25,640 nucleotides of DNA, from IMG/VR virus record IMGVR_UViG_3300031963_000850, positions 1 through 25,640 of that record; one strand, written 5' to 3'. The notes beneath the pieces are model-generated. The model was not told the DNA's origin. It made no database searches and worked only from the letters and a program-made list of their open reading frames with translations. Both the position numbers and the translations under genes were made by a program. Each line of letters begins with the position of its first letter. Within the stretch, counting starts at the first letter, position 1. This document shows, one piece after another, positions 1 through 7,139 of the stretch. The stretch comes from a virus.

Positions 1-2
1 TC

Positions 3-62
3 CCAATGGATCGTCGAATCCTCCAAATGATGGGCCGCGTCTGGCGCATTCACACTCTCTAG
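3..62 (+). CDS. 3' end of an unknown gene (partial)
   Basis: An open frame runs in from the left edge and ends at TAG 60-62, three bases before the next start codon. It gives about 19 residues ending VWRIHTL. That tight spacing matches the packing of the genes that follow. A second frame is open to a TAA near 80 and would overlap the next gene, so the choice of frame is uncertain. No function can be read from so short a piece. Confidence 0.35.
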   Translation, partial: PMDRRILQMMGRVWRIHTL

Positions 63-65
63 CCG

Positions 66-242
66 ATGAATACTAACGACATCAGAGACGGCATTATCGC
101 CACCAGCGCAACCTCGGGATCCGTCGCAATCTCTTTCATCGACGCCATCAGTCCGTACATCCGGTTCGCCTCTCTGCTGGTCGGCCTCGTCATCGGCATC
201 GTCATTCTCATCAAACACATCAGGAACTGGGACAAATCATGA
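66..242 (+). CDS. Small membrane protein, holin candidate
   Basis: This 58-residue protein starts at ATG 66 and ends in an ATGA overlap with the next gene. Residues about 33-50 form a strongly hydrophobic segment (FASLLVGLVIGIVILI), followed by a basic tail (KHIRNWDK). A weaker, Ala/Ser/Ile-rich stretch lies before it at residues 10-28. One or two membrane spans with a charged C-terminus is the usual build of small phage holins, which form lesions in the inner membrane at the end of infection. Its place at the head of a cassette of small membrane and lipoprotein genes supports a lysis role. The family itself is not recognised, so holin is an inference from size, topology and neighbours. Confidence 0.6.
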   Translation: MNTNDIRDGIIATSATSGSVAISFIDAISPYIRFASLLVGLVIGIVILIKHIRNWDKS

Positions 243-418
243 AGAACACAAAGACCACCATCGCCGGTATCGGAGCCATCCTCGTCGCAGTCGGCGGAGC
301 ACTCCGCGCACTCTTCGACAACGATCCCTCCACCAACGTCGATATTGCCGCCGTCATCGCCGCCGTCACCGCGGGCATCGGCCTCATCGCCGCCAAGGAC
401 GCCACGCCCGAGAAGTGA
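239..418 (+). CDS. Small two-span membrane protein, lysis cassette
   Basis: A 59-residue protein whose ATG overlaps the preceding stop (ATGA, 239-242). It has two hydrophobic segments, residues about 7-25 (TIAGIGAILVAVGGALRAL) and about 35-52 (VDIAAVIAAVTAGIGLIAA), joined by an acidic, polar loop (DNDPSTN), and ends in a charged tail. This hairpin topology fits a second holin, an antiholin or another membrane component of a phage lysis cassette. It could equally be a small membrane protein of unrelated role, since no family signature is visible. The stop overlaps the GTG of the next gene (GTGA), so the first genes of the cassette are probably translationally coupled. Confidence 0.6.
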   Translation: MKNTKTTIAGIGAILVAVGGALRALFDNDPSTNVDIAAVIAAVTAGIGLIAAKDATPEK

Positions 419-588
419 ACGTCATCGGTCAAATCGTTACCGCAATCCTCAAGTGGCTTGAGGAACTCGCCGGAAAGGATACCCATGGCCAATTCGCAGA
501 GCCCCAAGACGATCTCCGCCGCAATCTGCGGGATCGCATTGATCGCCATGAGCAGCGGTTGCGCCAGCCGCGTGATCCTCGTTCCTGA
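415..588 (+). CDS. Small charged protein overlapping the lipoprotein gene
   Basis: A GTG at 415 overlaps the previous stop (GTGA) and opens a 57-residue protein: a short amphipathic start (NVIGQIVTAILKWLEELAGK) and then a very charged, probably helical tail rich in Arg, Asp and Glu. Short proteins of this shape often sit between holin-like genes and the spanin lipoprotein in phages. The 3' half overlaps the lipoprotein gene (from 485) in another frame, reminiscent of nested Rz/Rz1 spanin pairs. However, the N-terminus is only weakly hydrophobic, so a true i-spanin call is not justified. The tight overlap on both sides is the main evidence that it is a gene. Confidence 0.5.
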   Translation: MNVIGQIVTAILKWLEELAGKDTHGQFAEPQDDLRRNLRDRIDRHEQRLRQPRDPRS

Positions 589-718
589 AGGCGAACCCGT
601 CCTCCTGGCTGACCCCGTCAAAGCCCACGTCTTCGTCATGGCTCCAGACGGCAAACTCGTTCGCAGCCAAAACCGCGTGACCATCCCCGCCGGATGGTAT
701 GCACTTCCAAAAGACTGA
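485..718 (+). CDS. Small lipoprotein, possible outer-membrane spanin
   Basis: A 77-residue protein starting MANSQSPK. The signal peptide has a hydrophobic core (AAICGIALIAMSSG) followed by a lipobox ending at Cys about residue 26 (SSGC-ASRV), so the mature protein should be lipid-anchored. The mature part is short (about 52 residues) and ends WYALPKD. The start at 485 is preferred over the in-frame ATG at 458 because a GGAAAGGA at 472-479 stands five bases upstream and because the signal peptide then begins correctly. Its position at the end of a holin-like cassette, nested with another small gene, suggests an Rz1-like o-spanin that helps to fuse or break the outer membrane. The usual Pro-rich Rz1 sequence is absent, so this role is tentative. 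Confidence 0.7.
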   Translation: MANSQSPKTISAAICGIALIAMSSGCASRVILVPEGEPVLLADPVKAHVFVMAPDGKLVRSQNRVTIPAGWYALPKD

Positions 719-719
719 T

Positions 720-2018
720 ATGGGAACGCCGCTTACAGGATCCTCGGTAGCCTCGACGTACAGCAGCCTGCTGAAGACGACGGACTCCACCACGTTCAGC
801 ACGACCCTCAAGACCATCTGCGACGGCGCTGGCAACAACTCGTCCTTCCAGTTGGCCAGCACCTCCGCCGCGTTCCTCGCAACGCTGGACATCGCTGGCA
901 ACACGACGCTAGCCGGCAACTTCACGGTCGCCACCAACAAGTTCATCGTGGCCTCCGCCACCGGAAACACGACCGTCGGCGGAACACTGGCTGTCGCAGC
1001 CGCAACCACGCTGTCCACGACGCTCGCCGTCACCGGGGCAGTGACCATGTCCTCGACGCTCGCCGTCTCCAGCAACATCAGCACGTCCGGCGGGAACATC
1101 TCAGTCTATGGCAACATCGTCCAAAGCAACGCAGGCGCGTCGAGTTCGATTGCCGGGGCGTTCACCGTCGGAGGCGCGACAGTCTTCAACGGTGGTGTCA
1201 CGTTCAACTCCTCGACCTCGTTCACCTCGGCGCTCACCGTCAACGGCATCACGAACAACGGCACGCTCACGAACACCGGAGCCGCCATTATTGGAACCGT
1301 TGGAGGTGTTACCCTCGGACAAACCGCTATCAACAGTAGCGTCACGGTCTCGGGGCCAAGCACTTTCAACGGAAACACTGTTATTGGTGACGCTGCTGTC
1401 GATACTGTGACCGTTGGGGCTGCAACGGTGACGTTCACAAATCTGGCAGCGAAGTCTTCCACCGTTGCAGCGGACACGTTCCTCGTTCGCGACTCGGCAG
1501 ACTCCAACAAGCTCAAGACCGTTGTGGCCTCCGCCGTTGGTGCGGCGAAGTTCATCTACTCGGAGACGATTTCGAGGGCGCAAGGATCCGAGCAATCAGC
1601 ATCCATTGCAGCGGGTGGATACGCAGTGTTGCAGCAAAGCGGATCCGCTTCGGATTGGTCCTACACTTGGACCCCAAAGACCATCGGGAACAAGGCTCTA
1701 CTGAAAGTGTCGCTCCCGGTCACAGCTTCAAACGACGTGACGGTTTACGCTGCCATCGTCAAAGACTCGGGTGCCGTTGGGGACGTTGTTGCGGTGTGCG
1801 GACAGTATGTTTCAAGTGGATTCCCAGCAGTGATGATCATCCAGGGCGCATTCACTTCAACGGCTGCAACGCACACCTTCAAGGTGTGGTTCGGACCAAG
1901 CGGATCCACAACGTCAATGACCATCGCGCAGAACACCAACGGTGGAAACGCTGACTGGTTCAACAACGACTCTTCCTCGCAGAACGCCAAGGTCCAATTT
2001 GAACTGATCGAGTTCTGA
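720..2018 (+). CDS. Repetitive tail fibre / receptor-binding protein
   Basis: A 432-residue protein. I place the start at ATG 720 (MGTPLTGSSVASTYSSLLK), one base after the lipoprotein stop, because this opening is typical of phage fibres beginning with a TGxxVASTY-type segment; an ATG at 699 would add seven residues. Residues about 55-250 are low-complexity Thr/Ser/Ala/Gly/Val repeats of the TLxVTGAVTMSSTLAV kind, which in phage fibres form extended trimeric beta shafts. From about residue 272 the sequence changes to an ordered, aromatic-containing C-terminal domain of about 160 residues (SDWSYTWTP, FKVWFGPSGS, WFNNDSSS), likely the beta-sandwich tip that meets the host surface. It precedes the adaptor and tail tube genes. 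The family is recognised by composition and organisation, not by a catalytic motif. Confidence 0.75.
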   Translation: MGTPLTGSSVASTYSSLLKTTDSTTFSTTLKTICDGAGNNSSFQLASTSAAFLATLDIAGNTTLAGNFTVATNKFIVASATGNTTVGGTLAVAAATTLSTTLAVTGAVTMSSTLAVSSNISTSGGNISVYGNIVQSNAGASSSIAGAFTVGGATVFNGGVTFNSSTSFTSALTVNGITNNGTLTNTGAAIIGTVGGVTLGQTAINSSVTVSGPSTFNGNTVIGDAAVDTVTVGAATVTFTNLAAKSSTVAADTFLVRDSADSNKLKTVVASAVGAAKFIYSETISRAQGSEQSASIAAGGYAVLQQSGSASDWSYTWTPKTIGNKALLKVSLPVTASNDVTVYAAIVKDSGAVGDVVAVCGQYVSSGFPAVMIIQGAFTSTAATHTFKVWFGPSGSTTSMTIAQNTNGGNADWFNNDSSSQNAKVQFELIEF

Positions 2019-2022
2019 TCTG

Positions 2023-2793
2023 ATGAACATCTCTGAAATCGCCCAGGCTGCCTGCGACAAGCTGTCGTTCACCGACTCAGCCACACTCGCGCTCGCCAAG
2101 AAGTTCGCAGCCCGCAGGTACGCCATGCTCTGGGATGGCGCTCTCTGGAACGATACCCTCGGCGTCGTCTCCATCTCCATCACCGACGGCCAAGAGATCG
2201 TCAACATCAGCCCGTTCGTCACCTCCTCCTACGCCTCGTTCTCCGGCGAGGAATCCTACCTAGATCTCCCCGTCGCCATCCGCTTCACCGGCAGCGGTGA
2301 CACCGACGGCATCGAGATCCCAGCCGCAGAATGGCAGTCGTTCTTCCAACTCGATCCCAACATCTGGAACAACGTGGACTCCCGGAAGTCCACACCCAAC
2401 AACTTCGTCAACCTCTCGCGCCTCATGACCGACGGCGCGACCACCTACGGTCAGTCCGGCATCCCGCGCATCAAGCTCGTACCGACTCCCAACACCGCCG
2501 GCACCCTGTTCATCCTCGGCAAGAAACAGTCCTGCGTCCGGCAACTCGGCGAGACCGCAGCCATCACGCTCAACCGATCCATCGACCTCCGGGGCGCCGA
2601 CAACGCTCTCATGGCTTACGTCGAAGGTGACCTGCTCGAGTACTCCCGCCAGTACTCCAAGGCCCAAGCCAAGTTCGCCGAAGGCACTGCTCACGTCTCC
2701 ACCATGAAGGACATGGAACGTGGCCAACAGCAGCAGATCAGCAGGATCATCCCGGATTCCGATTACTCCTACGACTTCAACGACATCGTCTGA
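2023..2793 (+). CDS. Head-to-tail adaptor / tail tubular protein A-like
   Basis: A 256-residue protein. The N-terminal 60 residues are helical (ISEIAQAACDKLSFTDSATLALAKKFAARRYAMLWDGALW), followed by a beta-rich middle and a C-terminal helical part (NALMAYVEGDLLEYSRQYSKAQAKFAEG). This helix-sheet-helix plan and size match the adaptor or tail-tubular-A proteins that form a dodecameric ring under the portal of short-tailed phages. Identification also rests on position: its stop shares a base with the start of the beta-propeller tail gene (2793), and adaptor and nozzle genes are neighbours in podoviruses. No Shine-Dalgarno is visible before ATG 2023. A plain hypothetical tail protein is the alternative. 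Confidence 0.6.
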   Translation: MNISEIAQAACDKLSFTDSATLALAKKFAARRYAMLWDGALWNDTLGVVSISITDGQEIVNISPFVTSSYASFSGEESYLDLPVAIRFTGSGDTDGIEIPAAEWQSFFQLDPNIWNNVDSRKSTPNNFVNLSRLMTDGATTYGQSGIPRIKLVPTPNTAGTLFILGKKQSCVRQLGETAAITLNRSIDLRGADNALMAYVEGDLLEYSRQYSKAQAKFAEGTAHVSTMKDMERGQQQQISRIIPDSDYSYDFNDIV

Positions 2794-4769
2794 TGCCATT
2801 CCAATCGTCAGAGTCCCTCGATGACCAGATCGTCCTGGACGGATCCAACGGATTCCCCAACGGCGTCATCTCCGCCACTCGACCTGACGGCATCCCGGCC
2901 ACATCCCTCTCGGATGCGGTCAACATGGACTACGACGACTTCGGAAACCTGATCACCCGCTACGGCTCGATCTCGTTCATCGGAAACGGTCTCGCCGCCA
3001 ACTGGGAAAGCATCGTCTCCAACTGGGAGGCACTCACCACCACCTACTGGGGATCTGGCCTACCCACCGACATCGAGATCCTCGCCGGGTTCTACTTCGA
3101 CACCGCGGCGTCCGAGCGGTTGATCATCGCCGGGTACTCGCCCAGTGGCGCAACCCGCCAACTGTACGTCGGCAACCCCACGACCGCTTGGGGAGCGATC
3201 TCCGGTTCGTCCTTCAGTTCGTCGGCCACCTACATCTACTTCGCCCAACTCAACGAGAAGCTCTACTACTCGGATGGGGTGGGCACGCTCAAGTACATTG
3301 ACGCAACCAACACCAACGCTTCAATCACCGTTGGAAAGGTGAGCAGGGTTGATGTCATCAACGAGAGCAGCAACCACTCGACGATTCCGACAATCACCTT
3401 CTCTGCTCCTCCAGTAACAGTTCCTCCATCAGTTACAGCAACTGGCGTGGCGGTTGTTTCCGGTGACGGCAGCTTGGTTGCCGTCACAATCACCAATCCG
3501 GGATCCGGGTACACGACAGCACCAACCATCACGATCAGTCCGGCCAACGGTTCCCATGCCGTAGCCTACGTTTCGCTCAATCCCCCCAACAAGCCGATCT
3601 ACCTCGTATCGCACACGCAACGCCTGTTCTGTGCGTCTGCGGACACCACGATCACTCCAGACACGCTTCACTTCTCCGACATCCTCGACGGCGAAACGTG
3701 GGACCCCGCCGGAAGCATCCGCGTCGGCGGCGACGGCGATCCCATCACCGGCCTATTCTCTTGGTTCGGCAGCCGCATCCTCGTCTTCAAGGAACGCTCC
3801 ATCTGGTACGTCGATGCTGACCCAACCCAAGACGCCGCAGACTGGATCGTAGGACTCGTCTCCGGGAACATCGGCTGCGTCTCCCACCGCTCCATCGTGG
3901 GCATCGGCGCTGACATCCTGTTCCTCTCCCGCGATGGCGTCCGGTCAATCGCCCAGATCCAAGCGGGCACCCAGACCGACGTTGGCCTCCCGATCTCCGC
4001 ACCGATCAAGGACATCGTCTCCAAGATCAACCGATCCAAGTACCACCTCTGCGAGGCAGTCGCTTGGAACAACCGCTACCTCCTCGCCGTTCCACTCCTC
4101 GACTTCGAGTCCCTCCTCACCGAGGACATGCAGGACATCCTCACCGAGAGTGACCAAGAAATCCTCACCGGCTCCGAGGACGCCAACAACTGCGTGCTCG
4201 TCTATCACCTGTTGGCCAAGGCATGGATCGGCTACTGGACCAACTGGTCCGTCTCAGACTTCATCCCCACCCAGTTCTCGAGCAACGGTCCCATCCTCAT
4301 GTGGGGTGGCCAACTCTTGTCCGCGAACTCCGGTGCCAGCCAAGTCTGGGCGTTCAGCGATTACCTGCCCAACACGCGCACCGATCCCGCGCCGATCACT
4401 GCCTTCTTCGATTCCGGCTACCCCTACGAAAGCCGGATCACCACCAAGGCATTCAACTTCAACGAACCGATCCCACAGAAGACCGGCTACAATGCTCAGT
4501 TCGCGCTGGAGAACCCTAACCCAGACTGGACCGGATCTTTCGACATGGAGTTCTCCACCGACATGGGCAAGACGTGGACAACTCTCGAAACCAACGTCGA
4601 TGTTCAGCCACAGGACTTCAAGTTCCTCAAGTCGTTCAACCTCATTTCACGCGGCAGATGGAACAACATCCAGTTCAGGGTCAAAACCTCGCAGGACATC
4701 GGTGGGCGGATGATGCCGCAGAGTATTACGACGACCGGATTCCTCGATTCGATCAGGCCCGAGCAATGA
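2793..4769 (+). CDS. Tail tube / nozzle protein (beta-propeller type) with inserted domain
   Basis: A 658-residue structural protein. Residues 1-180 and 264-530 contain repeated beta strands with aromatic and Gly-rich turns (RLIIAGYSPSGATRQLYVG, ILVFKERSIWYVDADP, DILFLSRDGVRSI, WNNRYLLAVPL), the pattern of the propeller-forming tail nozzle of T7 gp12/P22 gp10-like phages. The C-terminal about 120 residues (ESRITTKAFNFNEP to RVKTSQDIGGRMMPQ) form a further beta domain typical of these proteins. Residues about 182-263 are different: a Thr/Val/Pro-rich segment with a GSGYTTAPTITI motif, looking like an inserted small beta module between two blades. The start overlaps the adaptor stop and the end overlaps the next gene by ATGA. 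It probably forms the distal tube through which DNA leaves. Confidence 0.7.
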   Translation: MPFQSSESLDDQIVLDGSNGFPNGVISATRPDGIPATSLSDAVNMDYDDFGNLITRYGSISFIGNGLAANWESIVSNWEALTTTYWGSGLPTDIEILAGFYFDTAASERLIIAGYSPSGATRQLYVGNPTTAWGAISGSSFSSSATYIYFAQLNEKLYYSDGVGTLKYIDATNTNASITVGKVSRVDVINESSNHSTIPTITFSAPPVTVPPSVTATGVAVVSGDGSLVAVTITNPGSGYTTAPTITISPANGSHAVAYVSLNPPNKPIYLVSHTQRLFCASADTTITPDTLHFSDILDGETWDPAGSIRVGGDGDPITGLFSWFGSRILVFKERSIWYVDADPTQDAADWIVGLVSGNIGCVSHRSIVGIGADILFLSRDGVRSIAQIQAGTQTDVGLPISAPIKDIVSKINRSKYHLCEAVAWNNRYLLAVPLLDFESLLTEDMQDILTESDQEILTGSEDANNCVLVYHLLAKAWIGYWTNWSVSDFIPTQFSSNGPILMWGGQLLSANSGASQVWAFSDYLPNTRTDPAPITAFFDSGYPYESRITTKAFNFNEPIPQKTGYNAQFALENPNPDWTGSFDMEFSTDMGKTWTTLETNVDVQPQDFKFLKSFNLISRGRWNNIQFRVKTSQDIGGRMMPQSITTTGFLDSIRPEQ

Positions 4770-5188
4770 CAGACGGCGCGATCAGGCTGCTCCGGGAAAA
4801 GTGGGACACCTGCCGCAACTGGTCAGACGACCAGATCCTCGCGTGGATCAGCTACTTCCACGGACGCATCGGGTTCATCGCTGACGAAAGCGGCGAATGC
4901 TGCGGCGTCGGCGCAGTGCGGTTCATCAACGACCTCTCGCAGTCCAGCGACTGGAGGATCAACGAACCCAACGGCACCATCGCCTGGGTCGAGATCGTCG
5001 TGGCCAACAAGGAGCAAGCCGTCGCCTCGCTCATGGCCGCGCTCGTTGGCCGGTGCAAGCCGTGCGTCACCAAGATCGGCGGACGCAATCTCGCCACGGG
5101 TAAGGTCCGCTTGTTCGATTTCAACCGTTACTGCACCCTGCTCTCCAACAACAGGATTACATATGGGCGGAAGTTACAAAGCACCTGA
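4766..5188 (+). CDS. Small virion-cluster protein, GNAT-like pattern (weak)
   Basis: A 140-residue protein, start fixed by ATGA overlap with the tail tube gene. The order of elements is a helix (GAIRLLREKWDTCRNWSDDQILAWISYFHGRI), strands with a Cys pair (GFIADESGECCGVGAVRFI), a strand (AWVEIVVANKEQ), then a helix (AVASLMAALVGRC) and more strands. A strand resembling VEIVVA before a helix recalls the core of acetyltransferase (GNAT) folds, and proteins of this size often stand between tail and internal-protein genes in podoviruses. The acetyl-CoA P-loop signature (Q/RxxGxG/A) is not clearly present, so enzymatic activity is not claimed. Its last 26 bases overlap the next gene in another frame. 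Confidence 0.55.
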   Translation: MTDGAIRLLREKWDTCRNWSDDQILAWISYFHGRIGFIADESGECCGVGAVRFINDLSQSSDWRINEPNGTIAWVEIVVANKEQAVASLMAALVGRCKPCVTKIGGRNLATGKVRLFDFNRYCTLLSNNRITYGRKLQST

Positions 5189-6299
5189 CATGGCGGCGGC
5201 AAACCGAGAAGCGGTGTACGCTCAAACCGAGACGTTCCCGCTGCTTCGCCAGATGGAAGCCGCCTCACGCTTGGGTCGCAAAGGCACCTACGTTGATCCT
5301 GCCACAGGCCAAACGAGGTCCTACGACTTCACCGGCATGTCGGACATCGACCTCACCCGCGAGACCGCGAGGGAGATGGCCAAGCTGGCACCGGAACTCA
5401 CCAAGGCCCAACTCGACCTGTCAAAGGAGTACGGCACCCAGTTCGCCGAGCAACGTCGCCGGGAACTTGAGACCGCGGATCCCGAGCGGTACAAGCTGTA
5501 CGACCAGTTCCTGTCGGACCTGCGCTCCGGTGCCCGCAACGTCGAGGAGGGATCACCCGCCGGACCTGAGTACGAGCGGGTGGCCACTCCGCAGGAGATG
5601 CGCGACACCGGCATGTCGGCGTCGATGCGGGCAGACCTCGAACGCCAGATCAGCGGCGAACTCGCACAGGCCGGCAACTTGCCTCCCGGCCTACAGCGGG
5701 CAGCCGAGCAGGCCCTCCGCGCTCGCGGCGCAGCCACCGGCAACATCTTGGGCAACGCTTCCGCGCTGCGCGAGGCACTCGGCGTTTCGCAGGCCATCCA
5801 GCAGTCCGACGCACAACGACGCGCCCAGGCGCTTGGGCTGCTCCAGTCCGGTCAGACGACCTCGGACACGGCGAACCGCAACGCGCAGCAGTCCTTCCAG
5901 AACATCATGGCGGCTACTGGCCAGCGCAACACGGCAGCCCAGCAGACGTTCGCCGGTCAGATGGCCGCGCAGCAGCAGCGCCAAGCCGGACGCCAGCAGA
6001 ACATCGCCAACGTGCAGTCTGCCCTCGGACTCGCGCCCATCGTCTCGCAGGCCGCGCAGTTGGGTGGATTGCAGCAGGGGTCCTCGCCGTTCGCGCAGCC
6101 GCAGTACATGCAGGGGATGCAGCAGGCGGGACCCGGCCAGCTTCTTGGTGCGGGTTCGCAGTTCGCGTTGTCGAACGCCCAGGGTGAGTTCCAAGCGTCG
6201 CAGGCTGGCAATCCTTTGGCGATTGCCGGTGGGATTATCGGTGGAATCTCTGGGTTGGCCAGTTCCGCTGCCAATACTCGTGCCGCTTTCAAACCATAA
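5163..6299 (+). CDS. Internal virion / ejection protein, Gln-Ala-rich
   Basis: A 378-residue protein. The start chosen is ATG 5163 (MGGSYKAPDMAAANREAVYAQ), which follows genome packing better than the upstream ATG 5046 buried in the previous gene. The first half is charged and helical (LTRETAREMAKLAPELTKAQLDLSKEYGTQFAEQRRREL); the second half is very rich in Gln, Ala and Gly, with many QQ and AQ pairs, and the last 30 residues are a hydrophobic Gly/Ala stretch (NPLAIAGGIIGGISGLASSAAN) that could insert into a membrane. Long helical, Gln-rich proteins with a membrane-seeking tail, placed between the tail tube and a giant polyvalent gene, are characteristic of podovirus internal core proteins ejected with DNA. 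Exact counterpart in T7 or P22 cannot be told. Confidence 0.65.
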   Translation: MGGSYKAPDMAAANREAVYAQTETFPLLRQMEAASRLGRKGTYVDPATGQTRSYDFTGMSDIDLTRETAREMAKLAPELTKAQLDLSKEYGTQFAEQRRRELETADPERYKLYDQFLSDLRSGARNVEEGSPAGPEYERVATPQEMRDTGMSASMRADLERQISGELAQAGNLPPGLQRAAEQALRARGAATGNILGNASALREALGVSQAIQQSDAQRRAQALGLLQSGQTTSDTANRNAQQSFQNIMAATGQRNTAAQQTFAGQMAAQQQRQAGRQQNIANVQSALGLAPIVSQAAQLGGLQQGSSPFAQPQYMQGMQQAGPGQLLGAGSQFALSNAQGEFQASQAGNPLAIAGGIIGGISGLASSAANTRAAFKP

Positions 6300-6311
6300 C
6301 CCGATCACATC

Positions 6312-7121
6312 ATGGCTGAACAAGACCTTCAGGATTTGGAGCAGGCCGCGAAATACCGGCCCGGTGCTGTTTCGCAGATCGCAAACCTGCTGACTGGCGG
6401 GTTGTACGGGATGGCGTCCGGTACGACGCAGAAGAGTGCGGATGCCAGTACGGCACGGCAGTTCCTGTTGCAGAACCGGATGCAGGAACTCCAGCAGCAA
6501 CGGATGCTTGATCGGATTGAGCGCGGAAGACAGGAGTCGTTGACCAACGAGATCCAGCGCATCGCCCAGCAGGAGGAGGCTACCGCCAAACGCCAGCGTG
6601 AAGCAGACGAGCGCCAGAGGATGAAGAAGGCTCCCGAGATGAAGGGGTTCCTGATGGCGCAACCAAACACGTCCGTTGGGGATCCTGATATCGACACGCT
6701 TGAGTCGATGTACGCTCAGGCAAAAGCCGAGTCTGAACAACGCCAAGAGGACGCGAAGAAGAAGTCCGGGTATATTCAGGTCAATGTTGAAGGCTTGGGT
6801 ACGTTCGGTGGAACTCGCGAGCAACTCATGGAAATGGGGAAGACTATTCCCTCGCTCGCAAGAGTCCTCGCCAGCGAACCAAGTGTATCAAATGATGAGT
6901 ACTCCGAGTCCGTATCAGAGGACTCATTGACTGGGGAAATCAAACGGGCGATCAAATTCAATAAGAACGTAACCCCTGAACGCCGCGAAGAAATCATCTC
7001 TAAAGTGTTTTCTGGCAGGGGATCGAAAGCACCTGCGCCTGCGCCTGCACCTGCGCCAGTTGACCCAAACAAGCGAAAGAAGATTTCGATTGAAGGGTTT
7101 GATATTGAGGAAATTCAGTAA
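6312..7121 (+). CDS. Coiled-coil internal virion protein
   Basis: A 269-residue protein. After a short N-terminal helix and a Gly/Met-rich segment (IANLLTGGLYGMASG), residues about 48-105 form a highly charged, Gln-rich coiled coil (NRMQELQQQRMLDRIERGRQESLTNEIQRIAQQEEATAKRQ region). A compact domain follows, then a tail with an (AP)n linker (residues about 238-248, from a GCRCCT repeat at 7029-7057) and a basic/acidic end. Such linkers separate folded parts in virion proteins. It lies between two likely ejection proteins and is probably packaged in the head core or acts as a chaperone for them. No Shine-Dalgarno is seen before ATG 6312. The family is not recognised. Confidence 0.6.
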   Translation: MAEQDLQDLEQAAKYRPGAVSQIANLLTGGLYGMASGTTQKSADASTARQFLLQNRMQELQQQRMLDRIERGRQESLTNEIQRIAQQEEATAKRQREADERQRMKKAPEMKGFLMAQPNTSVGDPDIDTLESMYAQAKAESEQRQEDAKKKSGYIQVNVEGLGTFGGTREQLMEMGKTIPSLARVLASEPSVSNDEYSESVSEDSLTGEIKRAIKFNKNVTPERREEIISKVFSGRGSKAPAPAPAPAPVDPNKRKKISIEGFDIEEIQ

Positions 7122-7139
7122 GCGGGTTGAGTAGATGTT

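Noticed and set aside
3934-4713. A 259-codon plus-strand ORF inside the tail tube gene
   Set aside because: Ser/Pro/Thr/Arg-only composition typical of an off-frame read through C-rich codons. Unlike the methyltransferase second frame, it has no recognisable motif.
5691-6824. A 377-codon minus-strand ORF opposite the internal-protein genes
   Set aside because: It is Leu/Arg-rich, as expected from the complement of Gln/Ala-rich coding sequence with G/C-ending codons. It overlaps two well-supported genes and has no motif or signal.
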